In this document: positions 51,800 through 60,418 of the stretch, piece by piece | Numbering within the stretch: position 1 is the first letter of the stretch | How the letters are laid out: every line of letters begins with the position of its first letter | Source: Gaiellasilicea sp963802765 | GTDB lineage: Bacteria > Actinomycetota > Thermoleophilia > Gaiellales > Gaiellaceae | NCBI GenBank assembly: GCA_963802765.1 | Contig: CAWDJZ010000006.1 | Coordinates: 248,001 to 312,000, forward strand | Reading direction: 5' to 3' | DNA: 64,000 bases | Translations under genes and position numbers: made by a program | The notes under the pieces: generated by a model | What the model was told of the DNA's origin: nothing | The model's database searches: none | The model's input: the letters and a program-made list of their open reading frames with translations, nothing else

Positions 51800-52003
51800 C
51801 GGTCGCGCTAGGTGGGGAGTTAGCGGTTCCCTGAACCCGACATCCGCTCCAGCGGGACCGAACGCCGTCCGAGGGCGGCTTCAACGGGATCAGGTCTCGC
51901 GCACGTGGCGTCGATGGTCGGGTTCCGCGCACTGGGAGCATCCGAACCGCGTCAGGTCCGGAAGGAAGCAGCGCTAAGGATTCCCTCCCAGGTGCCGCGG
52001 CCT
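51800..52003 (+). ncRNA. ffs: signal recognition particle RNA
   Basis: The universally conserved domain IV hairpin is present: GTCAGGTCCGGAAGGAAGCA, then GCGCTAAGG. The 5' part CGCGCTAGGTGGGGAGTTAG is the familiar leading sequence of actinobacterial SRP RNAs, and GGTGGGGAG can pair with CTCCCAGGTGCC near 51985. The RNA works with Ffh to target membrane and secreted proteins. Exact ends are estimated. The ~200-base span looks longer than a minimal domain-IV form. Confidence 0.88.
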
Positions 52004-52081
52004 CGCCTGACCGGAGCCGGCGACGCGAGGAGCCCCCCGGGGAAGCGGTTCGAAGACGGAATGCGTGACCGGGCGTTTTGC

Positions 52082-53299
52082 TCAGCCGAGCTGCCAGGCC
52101 TCGCCGCGAAGGATCGGCACCGCTGTGCCGCCCGCCTCGATGCCGTCGACCTCGACGTCGGGGCCGCCGATCATGAAGTCGGTGTGGACCGAGGAGCTGT
52201 TGAAGCCGAGCTCCTCGAGCTCCGCCTGGCTCTTCTCCTCGCCGCCCGGAATCGCCTCGAGGATCCCGGCCCCGTAGGCGATGTGGCACGTCGCGTTCTC
52301 GTCGAAGAGCGTGTTCAGGAAGACGAGGCCGCTGCGCCCGACGGGCGAGTCCCCGTCGACGAGTGAGACCTCGCCGAGCATGCAGGCCCCCTCGTCTTGC
52401 TGCAGCTGTCCGCGAACGAGGTCTGCGCCTGCGCTCGCCTTCACCTCCACCGCACGCCCGTTCTCGAAGCGGAGCTCGAGATCGCGCACGATGTTGCCGG
52501 CCAGCGCGAGCGGCATCGTGGCGCGGACGGTGCCCTCCGTCCGCCGCCGATCCGGGCTCGTGAACACTTCTTCCGTCGGCATGTTCGCGACGTAGCGCCG
52601 GCCGTCGACCGTCTCACCGCCGCCGCTGACCCAGGTCGAGCCGGCCGCCAGGCCGACCGTGAGGTCGGTGCCGGGCCCGCGGAAGCGGACGTGGTCGAAG
52701 CCGCGCTCGTTTAGCTCTGACCCGCGGGCGGCGAGCTTGTCGAGGTGTGCGTTCCATGCCTGGACCGGATCCGGCGCATCCAGACGCGTCGCCGCCGCGA
52801 TCGCGCCCCAGAGCCGCTCGGTGTCCGGCTCGCCAAAGGCGAGCCTCGCCCAGCCCTCCGTGGGATAGGCGAGGATCGTCCAGTTCAACAGCCGTCGGTT
52901 GATCGCGTTCAGGTAGCGCTCCATCAACTCGCGCATGCGCGTCCTCGCGACCCGGCTGCCGTCGAGGTCCGCGAGCAGCTCCGGCTCGGGGTCACCGGCG
53001 ATGCTGATCAGAGCGCCACGTTCCCTGGCCAGGAAGTCGATCTTCTCGAGCATCCACGGCGGGGTCCAGTCGAGTGTCTCCTCCGCGGCGTGCTCGATCC
53101 GGGCGCGGCGGACGTGCTGATCCGAGTAGTCGACGTCGACGTACCGGGCGCCCCGCTCGTAGGCACAGCGGGCGATCGCTCGGGTGAGCGGCGCGTGCTC
53201 CGGCTGCGCTAGGAGCCAGAGAACCTGGCCCTCGCCCACGTTCGCGCCGACCTCGACGGCGAGGCGCGCGTAGCGCTCGAGGCGTTCCTCAGGCGACAT
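52082..53299 (-). CDS. M29 family aminopeptidase
   Basis: 405 residues, typical for aminopeptidase T/II. The sequence begins RYARLAVEVGANVGEGQVLW, and the metal-binding C-terminal half shows YVANMPTEEVFTSPDRRRTE, EGTVRATMPL, ATCHIAYGAGILEAIPGGEE and SSVHTDFMIGGPDVEVDG, where E, H and D residues bind two metals. Cytosolic, releases N-terminal amino acids from peptides. Monocistronic and convergent with the SRP RNA. Confidence 0.92.
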   Translation of the reverse strand: MSPEERLERYARLAVEVGANVGEGQVLWLLAQPEHAPLTRAIARCAYERGARYVDVDYSDQHVRRARIEHAAEETLDWTPPWMLEKIDFLARERGALISIAGDPEPELLADLDGSRVARTRMRELMERYLNAINRRLLNWTILAYPTEGWARLAFGEPDTERLWGAIAAATRLDAPDPVQAWNAHLDKLAARGSELNERGFDHVRFRGPGTDLTVGLAAGSTWVSGGGETVDGRRYVANMPTEEVFTSPDRRRTEGTVRATMPLALAGNIVRDLELRFENGRAVEVKASAGADLVRGQLQQDEGACMLGEVSLVDGDSPVGRSGLVFLNTLFDENATCHIAYGAGILEAIPGGEEKSQAELEELGFNSSSVHTDFMIGGPDVEVDGIEAGGTAVPILRGEAWQLG

Positions 53300-53336
53300 T
53301 CGCGCAGCCTAACCGGCGTTGCTAGCGTGCCCGCCG

Positions 53337-53633
53337 ATGAGCACGACCGAGACACCCGTTCGCAGGCCGAAGACCGGCAAGCCGGGCGGCGGTCTCGACG
53401 CGCCCTGGCAGGTGATCGTGCTGAACGACAACCACAACACGTTCGATGGCGTGGCGTACGCGCTCGCCGCGGTCCTGCCGGGGATCGGCTTCGACCAGGG
53501 GATGAGCTTTGCGAACCGGATCCACTCCAGCGGCCGCGCGGTCGTCTGGTCGGGGCACAAGGAGCGGGCCGAGCTCTACTGGGAGCAGCTCAAGGATTTC
53601 GGGCTCACCATGGCCCCGCTCGACCGCGTGTAG
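53337..53633 (+). CDS. clpS: ATP-dependent Clp protease adaptor ClpS
   Basis: 98 residues from the ATG at 53337; an earlier in-frame ATG at 53319 lies within the promoter region. The core WQVIVLNDNHNTFDGVAYAL has the NDxH/T pocket that binds N-degron residues, and AVVWSGHKERAELYWEQLKD contacts the ClpA/ClpC N-domain. It delivers N-end-rule substrates to the Clp protease. It is divergent from the aminopeptidase, an appropriate functional neighbour. Confidence 0.93.
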   Translation: MSTTETPVRRPKTGKPGGGLDAPWQVIVLNDNHNTFDGVAYALAAVLPGIGFDQGMSFANRIHSSGRAVVWSGHKERAELYWEQLKDFGLTMAPLDRV

Positions 53634-53652
53634 GCCTGTTAGGTTCAGGCGC

Positions 53653-54254
53653 GTGCTCGTCGGGATCACGAATTCGGGCAAGCTCGGCCTCGGTCTGGTG
53701 GCCGGCGCCTTCATCGTCTTCGCGCTCCTCTCGTCGTTCTACTTCCCCAGGCGCGACCCGAACTTCCCCGGGAACCGGCTGGGCCTCTTCACGCTGATCA
53801 CAGTTCTGCTGTTCATCGTCACGATGGCCGGCGTGATCGTCTTCGCCAAGGAGGAAGAGGAGGCGCACGGCGCGGAGGCCGCCGAAACCCAGCCCGGGGA
53901 GACCGGCGAGGAGCCGGCTAGACGGCGAGGAGCCGGCCGAGACTGGTGAGGAGCCGGCCGAGACTGGGAGGAGCCCGCGAGACCGGTGAGGAGCCAGCCG
54001 AGGAGCCGGCGGGCGACGCCGCCGCCGGGGAGGCGGTCTTCTCGTCGGCGGGCTGCGGGAGCTGCCACACGCTCGAGGCTGCCGGTGCGTCGGGAACCGT
54101 TGGACCCAACCTCGACGAATCGAAGCCCGATGCGGCGCTCGTCGTCGACCGGGTCACGAACGGCATGGGCGCGATGCCGGCCTTCGAGAATCAGCTGGAC
54201 GAACAGCAGATCCAGGACGTGGCGGCCTATGTTGTCGCGTCCACCCAGGGGTAG
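53653..54254 (+). CDS. membrane-anchored c-type cytochrome with repetitive linker, frameshifted
   Basis: GTG at 53653. Two hydrophobic helices (LGLGLVAGAFIVFALLSSFY, LFTLITVLLFIVTMAGVIVF) are followed by an acidic Glu/Pro/Ala/Thr linker of near-identical GEEPAET repeats, then a cytochrome c domain (AGCGSCHTLEAAGASGTVGP with CxxCH, and GMGAMPAFENQLDEQQIQDV with the axial Met). The linker DNA is a degenerate GAGGAGCCGGC repeat. Frame is lost there (stop at 53949 in one frame) and regained before the haem domain, so at least two indels. Probably an electron carrier outside the cytoplasmic membrane. Confidence 0.8.
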
Positions 54255-54289
54255 AGCCGACTCCGGCTCGGATACGCTGTCGCTCGCCC

Positions 54290-54378
54290 GGAGAGGTGTC
54301 CGAGCGGCCGAAGGAGCGCGACTGGAAATCGCGTACGCGTCGAAAGGCGTGTCGCGGGTTCAAATCCCGCCCTCTCCG
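54290..54378 (+). tRNA. tRNA-Ser, anticodon GGA
   Basis: 89-base cloverleaf with acceptor GGAGAGG/CCTCTCC, anticodon stem CGCGA/TCGCG around CTGGAAA (GGA), the long variable arm (TACGCGTCGAAAGGCGTGT) typical of serine tRNAs, and T arm GCGGG-TTCAAAT-CCCGC. Reads TCC (and TCT). CCA is not encoded. Confidence 0.95.
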
Positions 54379-54390
54379 TCACGGGAGCGC

Positions 54391-54415
54391 GGACGGGGGC
54401 GAGAACGCCCCCGTC
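54391..54415. terminator. hairpin after tRNA-Ser
   Basis: GGACGGGGGC and GCCCCCGTCC arms around GAGAAC, then GTTACG. Placed 12 bases past the tRNA and just before the minus-strand protease stop, so usable in both directions. Confidence 0.75.
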
Positions 54416-54426
54416 CGTTACGTGGC

Positions 54427-55179
54427 TCAGGGGAGGTTCAGGAACTGGCCTAGGAAGGCGCGCGCCTGCGGCGTGTCCACCCGGTAATTCGTGTTGTTGG
54501 CGTTGCACTGGCCATTGCCGCCGCTCGTGACCGACAGGACGAGCAGGGTGCCGTGGTCGAGCTGCGGCGAGCCGGAGTCACCGAAGCAGAGACCCGAGCC
54601 GGTGCCGATTCCGTGTCGCTGCTGGTTGTAGTGAACCATCGCCTTGTGCAGCCCCGTGATGATCGAGGTGCCCGAGCGCCGGACGCCGTCGAATGCGAAC
54701 TGCGTCGGCCCGGCGGGCTCCCAGATCGGGATGACGCCGTAGCCGACGATGTCGACGATCCGGAAGTTCAGCTCGCCGTCCGCCTTGAGCTGGTCTAGAT
54801 ACCCAGCGGTCGGCAGCTGCACGGCAGGGAGGCCCCCGGCCGAGCCGGCCGGGAGCAGCAAGATGCCCAGGTCGCGCAGATCGCCGAGGTTACGCCCGAA
54901 TCCCGGCATCTGGTGGTAGGCGCTCACCTCGATTGGCCCAGAGACCCCGTTTCGGCCATCCCGGTCGAATGAGACGAGCAAGTCCGCCGCAGGGATCCCG
55001 AGCTCCGCGGGCGGCAGGCAGTGGCCCGCGGTCAGGAACACGACATTCAGTTTCCGCTCTTCTTTCGTGCGCCCGTCGAAGAAGTCCGGTACGGGCCTCC
55101 AGACGATGGCACCGGCTGCAGCGCTCTGAGCGCGCTGCTCCCGGCGAGAAACGGGACGACGGACGAGGCTGGCGACCAA
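54427..55179 (-). CDS. trypsin-like (S1 family) serine protease, N-terminus disrupted
   Basis: Catalytic triad visible: NVVFLTAGHC (His), DLRDLGILLLPAG (Asp), GLCFGDSGSPQ (Ser). 250 residues in the main frame, but it lacks a signal peptide. Around 55113 a one-base shift joins GAARSERCS in another frame to GAIVWRPVP, giving the expected C-S-G-x-[LI] core. Another shift is likely near 55150. The true start therefore lies upstream of 55179. Exported protease. Convergent with tRNA-Ser. Confidence 0.78.
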   Translation of the reverse strand: MVASLVRRPVSRREQRAQSAAAGAIVWRPVPDFFDGRTKEERKLNVVFLTAGHCLPPAELGIPAADLLVSFDRDGRNGVSGPIEVSAYHQMPGFGRNLGDLRDLGILLLPAGSAGGLPAVQLPTAGYLDQLKADGELNFRIVDIVGYGVIPIWEPAGPTQFAFDGVRRSGTSIITGLHKAMVHYNQQRHGIGTGSGLCFGDSGSPQLDHGTLLVLSVTSGGNGQCNANNTNYRVDTPQARAFLGQFLNLP

Positions 55180-55390
55180 TCCCCAATGCTCAGCTCTTCC
55201 TCTTCGGCGGCGACGCGATTAGATCGGCCGCCTACCGGCTTGCCGCTTCGGTTCCGCCGACGTTCGGAGCCGTGGCGTAAGCGGGTCGCGCTGACGAAGC
55301 GGGAGGTCGAACGAGCCGACGCCTGACGGCGGCTCGATCATCGATCGTCGTATTAGAGTCACCGCGACATCTCACACGAAAGGAGGCGCG

Positions 55391-56335
55391 GTGACGAGCA
55401 CCGAAACGGGCCAGGGCGTCGAGGCGAAGTCGCCGGCGATCTACGAGCTCGTCGAGGAGGGATCCGCGGTCGAGCGGGTCGCCACGGGCTTCACCTTCAC
55501 GGAGGGCCCGATCTGGCACCCGGACGGATACCTCTACTTCTCGGACATGCCCGGCGACGTCCGGCGCAGGTACACGCCGGGCTCGGGCGTCGAGGAGGTG
55601 ATGCGGCCCAGCTTCAAGTCGAACGGCATGACGCTCGACGCGAACCTCGACCTCCTCATCTGCGAGCACGTCACCAGTGCCCTGTGGCGGGAGCGCGGCG
55701 ACGGCTCTCGCGAGCTGCTCGCCTACCACTACGACGGCAAGTACCTGAACAGCCCGAACGACGTCTGCGTCCGCTCGGACGGGTCGATCTACTTCTCCGA
55801 CCCGTGGTACGGCCGCTTCCCGGGGTTCGGCATCGAGCGCGAGCGCGAGCTCGGCTGGCAGGGCGTGTTCCGGATCCCGCCGGACGGCGGCCCGCACGAC
55901 GTCGAGCTCGTCGTCGAAAAGGACGAGTTCGACATGCCGAACGGCCTCTGCTTCTCGCCCGACGAGTCGCTGCTCTACATCAACGACACGCCGCGGGCGC
56001 ACATCAAGGTTTGGGACGTGAACGAGGACGGGTCGCTCGCGAACGGCCGCATGTTCTTCGAGGGCGTCGGCTCGGGCGTGATCGAGGAGGGCATCCCCGA
56101 CGGGATGAAGTGCGACGAGCGCGGCAACATCTGGGTGACGGGGCCAGGCGGCATCTGGATCGTCTCCGCCGCCGGCGAGCACCTCGGCGTCATCAGGGTC
56201 CCCGAGAACACGGGCAACCTGACCTGGGGCGGCGACGACTGGCACACGGTCTTCATCCCGAGCTCGACGTCGTTGTACACGATCCGGACGAAGGTCGGCC
56301 CGCGTCGCGAGCCGTACATGGGAGGAGCGAGATGA
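55391..56335 (+). CDS. SMP-30/gluconolactonase family protein
   Basis: 314 residues from a GTG at 55391 with AAAGGAGG upstream. Six-bladed propeller signatures: ATGFTFTEGPIWHPDGYLYF, LYFSDMPGDVRRR, KYLNSPNDVCVRSDGSIYFS, MPNGLCFSPDESLLYINDTP and GIPDGMKCDERGNIWVTGPG. The conserved E (FTEGP), N (SPND) and D (PDG) residues bind the divalent metal. Family members hydrolyse sugar lactones. First gene of a long coupled operon running to 63565. Substrate unknown. Confidence 0.9.
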   Translation: MTSTETGQGVEAKSPAIYELVEEGSAVERVATGFTFTEGPIWHPDGYLYFSDMPGDVRRRYTPGSGVEEVMRPSFKSNGMTLDANLDLLICEHVTSALWRERGDGSRELLAYHYDGKYLNSPNDVCVRSDGSIYFSDPWYGRFPGFGIERERELGWQGVFRIPPDGGPHDVELVVEKDEFDMPNGLCFSPDESLLYINDTPRAHIKVWDVNEDGSLANGRMFFEGVGSGVIEEGIPDGMKCDERGNIWVTGPGGIWIVSAAGEHLGVIRVPENTGNLTWGGDDWHTVFIPSSTSLYTIRTKVGPRREPYMGGAR

Positions 56336-56967
56336 ACGAGGAGGGACTGAGCCTGGACGCGGGGCGTTGCGCGCTGATCATCCAGGACCTGCAGAACGAC
56401 GTGATCAGCGAGGGCGGCGCGTTCGCGGAGACCGGCTGCACCGAGCACGCCAAGGCGCAGGCCGTCGTCGAGAACGTGAAGGCGCTCGCCGAGGCATGCC
56501 GCAGCAAGGGCATCCCCGTGATCCACGTCTGGTACATCGTCGAGGAGGGCGCCTCCGGCCTGAAGCTGAACGCGCCCCTCTTCCAGGGCGTGAAGGACAC
56601 GAATGCACTGGTACGCGGAAGCTGGGGAGCCGCTCCCGCCGACGGCCTCGAGCCGCAGGACGGCGACTTCGTGGTCGAGAAGATGCGGATGAGCGCCTGG
56701 GAGGGGACGAAGCTCGAGGTGCTGCTGGCCGGCCTGGAGCGCGACACGATCATCGTCACCGGCGCCTGGACGAACATGTCGATCGAGCACACGTCGAGAA
56801 CCGGTGCCGACAAGGGGTTCTTCATGGTCGTCCCGGAGGACGGCTGCTCGACGATGAACGCCGACTGGCACAACGCATCGATCAACTACGCACTGCAGAA
56901 CGTCGCCACCGTGACGACCATCGAGACCGTGACCGAGGCCCTCGGGGGAGTGCCGGCGAACGTCTGA
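56332..56967 (+). CDS. isochorismatase-fold hydrolase lacking the catalytic cysteine
   Basis: 211 residues, ATGA-coupled to the lactonase. Catalytic D19 (LIIQDLQND) and the lysine (VEKMRMSAW) are present. The nucleophilic cysteine usually found in a TN-x-C-V-E motif is serine here (S150 in AWTNMSIEHTSRTG). Without the cysteine, amidohydrolase activity is doubtful. Members such as the siderophore isochorismatases also lack it and use a different mechanism. Its operon role could be hydrolysis of an amide or vinyl-ether intermediate. Confidence 0.82.
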   Translation: MNEEGLSLDAGRCALIIQDLQNDVISEGGAFAETGCTEHAKAQAVVENVKALAEACRSKGIPVIHVWYIVEEGASGLKLNAPLFQGVKDTNALVRGSWGAAPADGLEPQDGDFVVEKMRMSAWEGTKLEVLLAGLERDTIIVTGAWTNMSIEHTSRTGADKGFFMVVPEDGCSTMNADWHNASINYALQNVATVTTIETVTEALGGVPANV

Positions 56968-56991
56968 CCGCGGCGGGCGAAGGGCCCGGCG

Positions 56992-57345
56992 TCAGCCGGT
57001 CCCTTCGCTCCACCGCTGCAGGTAGTCCTCGCGCGGCGGAGAGAAGACGTCCAGGACGAGCGCGCCGGCAGGCCCGCAGTACGCCGAGTGCTCAACGCCG
57101 CCCGGCAGCACGTACGCCTCGAGCGGCCCGAGCTCGTGCGCGACGCCGTCGACGACGAGCGCCTGCATCCCTTCGAGGACGAGGCCGAGCTGCTCGTGCG
57201 GGTGGCTGTGGAGCGGCACCGTGGAGCCCGGCTCGAAGCGGATCAGGTTCAGCATCGCGCCCTCGCCGAACAGCGGCTGCCCGGTCACGCCGGTCGCGAG
57301 TTCGAAGTCGGCGATCGTGTCGAGACGAACGAACTGCGGCTCCAC
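56992..57345 (-). CDS. cupin domain protein
   Basis: 117 residues on the opposite strand, inserted between the isochorismatase-fold gene and the aldehyde dehydrogenase gene. Cupin motif 1 is PGSTVPLHSHPHEQLGLVLE (two His plus Glu) and motif 2 is GPLEAYVLPGGVEHSAYCG, both with metal ligands. Small mono-cupins often bind a divalent metal and act as sugar/phosphonate isomerases or dioxygenases. It begins at 57345 and runs counter to the operon, so it has its own promoter. Confidence 0.82.
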   Translation of the reverse strand: MEPQFVRLDTIADFELATGVTGQPLFGEGAMLNLIRFEPGSTVPLHSHPHEQLGLVLEGMQALVVDGVAHELGPLEAYVLPGGVEHSAYCGPAGALVLDVFSPPREDYLQRWSEGTG

Positions 57346-57365
57346 GTCTCGATTATCGTTCTTCC

Positions 57366-58826
57366 GTGACCGTCGTCGAGCTGCCGCTGCTCCGCCGGCA
57401 GGCCTACCTGGACGGCCGCTGGGTCGACGCCGACTCCGGCGAGACGTTCCCGGTCGTGAATCCGGCCACGGGCGAGGTGGTCGCAGCCGTGCCGCGCCTC
57501 GGCGCCGAGGAGACGCGCCGCGCGATCGCCGCGGCCGAGCGCGCGTACCCCGAGTGGCGCGCGCGGACGGCGAAGGAGCGGGCGCTCGTCCTGCGGCGCC
57601 TGGCCGACCTGATGCTCGAGCACGAGGAGGACCTCGCTCGTCTGCTCGTGACGGAGCAGGGCAAGCCGCTCGCCGAGGCGCGCGCCGAGATCGCCTACGC
57701 CGCGTCGTTCTACGAGTGGTTCGGCGAGGAGGCGAAGCGTGCGTACGGCGACACGATCCCGGCGCCGAGCGGCGACCGGCGTATCCTCGTCCTCAGGCAG
57801 CCGGTTGGGGTGACGGCCGGCATCACCCCCTGGAACTTCCCGGCGGCGATGCCGACCCGGAAGACGGCGCCGGCGCTGGCGGCCGGCTGCACGATGGTGC
57901 TGAAGCCGGCGGAGCAGACGCCGCTGTCGGCGCTCGCGGTCGCGGCGCTCGCCGAGGAGGCGGGATTGCCCGCCGGCGTCCTCTCCGTCGTCACGGGCGA
58001 CGCAGAGGGCGCGCCCGTGATCGGCGCCGAGCTGACCTCGAACCCGAGCGTGCGCAAGCTCGGCTTTACGGGCTCGACCGAGGTCGGGAAGCTCCTGATG
58101 CGGCAGTGCTCGGCGCAGCTGAAGAAGGTCTCGCTCGAGCTGGGCGGCAACGCGCCGTTCCTCGTCTTCGACGACGCCGACCTCGACGCGGCGGTCGCGG
58201 GTGCCGTGCTCTGCAAGTTCCGCAACTCCGGCCAGACGTGCATCACGGCCAACCGCATCCTCGTCCAGGACGGCGTGTACGACGAGTTCGTGGAGCGCTT
58301 CGCCGGCGCGGCCGCGGCGCTGACCGTCGCGGACGGGTTCACGCCGGGGGTCGACGTCGGGCCGCTGATCGACGAGCCGGCGCTCGCGAAGGTGGAAGCG
58401 CACGTGGGCGACGCAGTGGAGCGAGGGGCCGAGGTCGTGCTCGGCGGCAGCCGGCTGGAGGGACAGTTCTTCCCGCCGTCGGTCCTGACGGGCGTGCCGG
58501 CGGACGCGGCGATGAGCCGCGAGGAGACGTTCGGCCCGGTCGCGGGGATCGCCAGGTTCGCCGGCGAGGACGAGGCGGTGCGCGCCGCCAACGACACGCC
58601 GTACGGCCTCGCGGCCTACTTCTACTCGCAGTCGAACGCGCGCGTCTGGCGCGTCTCGGAGGCGCTCGAGTACGGCATCGTCGGGATCAACACCGGCTTC
58701 ATCTCGACGGAGGTCGCGCCGTTCGGCGGGATGAAGGAGTCGGGCATCGGGCGCGAGGGCTCGAGGTACGGGCTCGACGAGTGGCTCGAGCTGAAGTACG
58801 TGGCCGTCGCAGGGCTCGGCGCGTGA
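57366..58826 (+). CDS. gabD: NAD(P)-dependent aldehyde dehydrogenase (succinate-semialdehyde dehydrogenase-like)
   Basis: 486 residues from a GTG at 57366 (the in-frame extension upstream overlaps other genes). Family signatures: ITPWNFPAAMPTRKTAPALA, KPAEQTPLSALAVAALAEEA, LELGGNAPFLVFDDADLDAA (general base Glu), NSGQTCITANRILVQDGVYD (catalytic Cys) and FGPVAGIARFAGED. Best fit by motif is the GabD/SSADH class that oxidises succinate semialdehyde to succinate, but other aldehydes are possible. GTGA overlap with the NIPSNAP gene follows. Confidence 0.9.
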   Translation: MTVVELPLLRRQAYLDGRWVDADSGETFPVVNPATGEVVAAVPRLGAEETRRAIAAAERAYPEWRARTAKERALVLRRLADLMLEHEEDLARLLVTEQGKPLAEARAEIAYAASFYEWFGEEAKRAYGDTIPAPSGDRRILVLRQPVGVTAGITPWNFPAAMPTRKTAPALAAGCTMVLKPAEQTPLSALAVAALAEEAGLPAGVLSVVTGDAEGAPVIGAELTSNPSVRKLGFTGSTEVGKLLMRQCSAQLKKVSLELGGNAPFLVFDDADLDAAVAGAVLCKFRNSGQTCITANRILVQDGVYDEFVERFAGAAAALTVADGFTPGVDVGPLIDEPALAKVEAHVGDAVERGAEVVLGGSRLEGQFFPPSVLTGVPADAAMSREETFGPVAGIARFAGEDEAVRAANDTPYGLAAYFYSQSNARVWRVSEALEYGIVGINTGFISTEVAPFGGMKESGIGREGSRYGLDEWLELKYVAVAGLGA

Positions 58827-59137
58827 TCGTCGAGCAGCGCGACTACCACGTCTACACCGGCAAGCTCGCCGAGCTCGTCGGTCTCTACGAGAGCGAGGGG
58901 ATCCCGCTCCAGCAGGAGATCCTGGGCGGCCTGGTCGGTGCGTTCACGACCGACGTGGGCGCGCTATCCACGTACTCGACGCTCTGGCGCTACGAGTCGT
59001 ACGCGGAGCGGGAGGAGAAGCGCGCACGCCTGCAGGCCGACAGCCGCTGGCAGGACTTCCTGCGCCGCGTGCAGCCGCTCATGCACACCCAGCAGAATCG
59101 CATCCTCGTGCCGACGTCCTTCTCACCACTCCGCTGA
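58823..59137 (+). CDS. NIPSNAP family protein
   Basis: 104 residues from a GTG at 58823 overlapping the previous stop as GTGA. IVEQRDYHVYTGKLAELVGL, VGALSTYSTLWRYESYAERE and REEKRARLQADSRWQDFLRR match the NIPSNAP ferredoxin-like fold, found alone in bacterial catabolic operons and thought to be an accessory or sensor of aldehyde/acyl compounds. No catalytic residues are assignable. Confidence 0.85.
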   Translation: MIVEQRDYHVYTGKLAELVGLYESEGIPLQQEILGGLVGAFTTDVGALSTYSTLWRYESYAEREEKRARLQADSRWQDFLRRVQPLMHTQQNRILVPTSFSPLR

Positions 59138-59138
59138 G

Positions 59139-59885
59139 GTGGGCGCGCTCGCGGGGAAGGTCGCGATCGTCACCGGCGCCGCCCAGGGAATCGGGCGCGC
59201 GATCGCGGAGGGGCTCGCGCGCGAGGGAGCCCGAATCGTCGTCGTTGACCTCGAGCGAGCGGAGGAGGCGGCGGCCGCGTTTCCCGACGGAGTCGCCGTC
59301 ACCGCCGACGTCTCCTCCGAGGAGGACACGGCGCGGATGGCGAGCGAGGCCCTGGAGTGGTGCGGCTCGATCGACGTCCTCGTCAACAACGCCGGCCTCT
59401 ACGCCTCGCTGCCGATGCGCCCCTTCACCGAGATCCCGCTCGAGGAATGGCGGCAGGTGATGGACGTCAACGTCGCCTCGATGTTCCTCGCCAGCCGCGC
59501 CGTCGTGCCGGCGATGCGCGCGCAGGGCGGCGGCAAGATCGTCAACATCTCGTCCGGCACGCCGTTCCGCGGCGTCCCGTTCCTGCTCCACTACGTGACG
59601 AGCAAGGGCGCCATCGTCGCCTTCACACGCGCGCTCGCGAAGGAGCTGGGCAAGGACGAGATCAACGTCAACTGCGTCGCGCCCGGCTTCACCATGTCCG
59701 AGGGCGTGATGGCCCACCCGGAGGTGATCGAGGCGCTTCGCACTCCGTCCGTCGCGGCCCGCACGATCCAGCGCGATCAGGTACCCGAGGACGTCGTGGG
59801 CGCGGTCGTCTTCCTCTGCACGCCCGCGGCCGGCTTCATCACCGGCCAGACGATGGTGATCGACGGCGGGCAGTACTTCCATTGA
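59139..59885 (+). CDS. short-chain dehydrogenase/reductase
   Basis: 248 residues from a GTG at 59139, one base after the NIPSNAP stop. Classical SDR: VAIVTGAAQGIGRAIAEGLA (TGxxxGIG), LVNNAG, IVNISSG (catalytic Ser), HYVTSKGA (YxxxK) and CVAPGFTMSEGVM. Oxidises or reduces a hydroxyl/carbonyl with NAD(P). TTGA overlap with the next gene. Substrate unknown; position after the lactonase and aldehyde dehydrogenase suggests a hydroxy-acid or keto-acid intermediate. Confidence 0.93.
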   Translation: MGALAGKVAIVTGAAQGIGRAIAEGLAREGARIVVVDLERAEEAAAAFPDGVAVTADVSSEEDTARMASEALEWCGSIDVLVNNAGLYASLPMRPFTEIPLEEWRQVMDVNVASMFLASRAVVPAMRAQGGGKIVNISSGTPFRGVPFLLHYVTSKGAIVAFTRALAKELGKDEINVNCVAPGFTMSEGVMAHPEVIEALRTPSVAARTIQRDQVPEDVVGAVVFLCTPAAGFITGQTMVIDGGQYFH

Positions 59886-60418
59886 GGCTGACGCTCCACG
59901 AGCATCCGAGCGGCGTCGACACGGAGGCGGGGCCGCGCGTGGTCTACGACCTCGAGCGGAATGAGGCGTGGCTCGGCGACGCCCGTGTGGACGGCCCGGC
60001 GCTCGTCTGGGAGCTGGGCGGCGACGGCGCCAGCGCGGCGCTCGCCGCCGAGGTGGAGCTCGCCGGCCCCGGCGGCTGGATCGTCCGCTGCGACCGGGTC
60101 GACTTCCCGCCCGCCGGCGTCGCCTACCGGCACGTCCATCCAGGGCCGGGGATCCGGCGGCTCCTACACGGCGCGCTGACGATCGACGCCGACGGGGCGG
60201 AGGAGACGTACCGCCCGGGCGACGCCTGGTTCGAGGACGCAGAGCACCCCGTGCTCGCCACGGCGTCGCCGAGGGAGGAGACCGCGTTCGTCCGCGTGCT
60301 GCTGTTGCCGGGCGAATGGGCAGGCAAGCGCACGATCCGCTACCTGGATCCGGCGGACGAGGCCAGGCCGAAGCTGCAACGGGCGACGGTGCTGCTGGAG
60401 GAGGCGCTCGAGCTCTGA
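59882..60418 (+). CDS. cupin domain protein, 178 aa
   Basis: TTG start at 59882 overlapping the SDR stop as TTGA. LRLTLHEHPSGVDTEAGPRV, then a double-stranded beta-helix barrel with GVAYRHVHPGPGIRRLLHGA and GDAWFEDAEHPVLATASPRE (cupin metal-ligand pattern with two His in HVH). A long C-terminal tail LLPGEWAGKRTIRYLDPADE. Probably an accessory sugar/keto-acid-binding enzyme; activity not assignable. Confidence 0.75.
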   Translation: MRLTLHEHPSGVDTEAGPRVVYDLERNEAWLGDARVDGPALVWELGGDGASAALAAEVELAGPGGWIVRCDRVDFPPAGVAYRHVHPGPGIRRLLHGALTIDADGAEETYRPGDAWFEDAEHPVLATASPREETAFVRVLLLPGEWAGKRTIRYLDPADEARPKLQRATVLLEEALEL

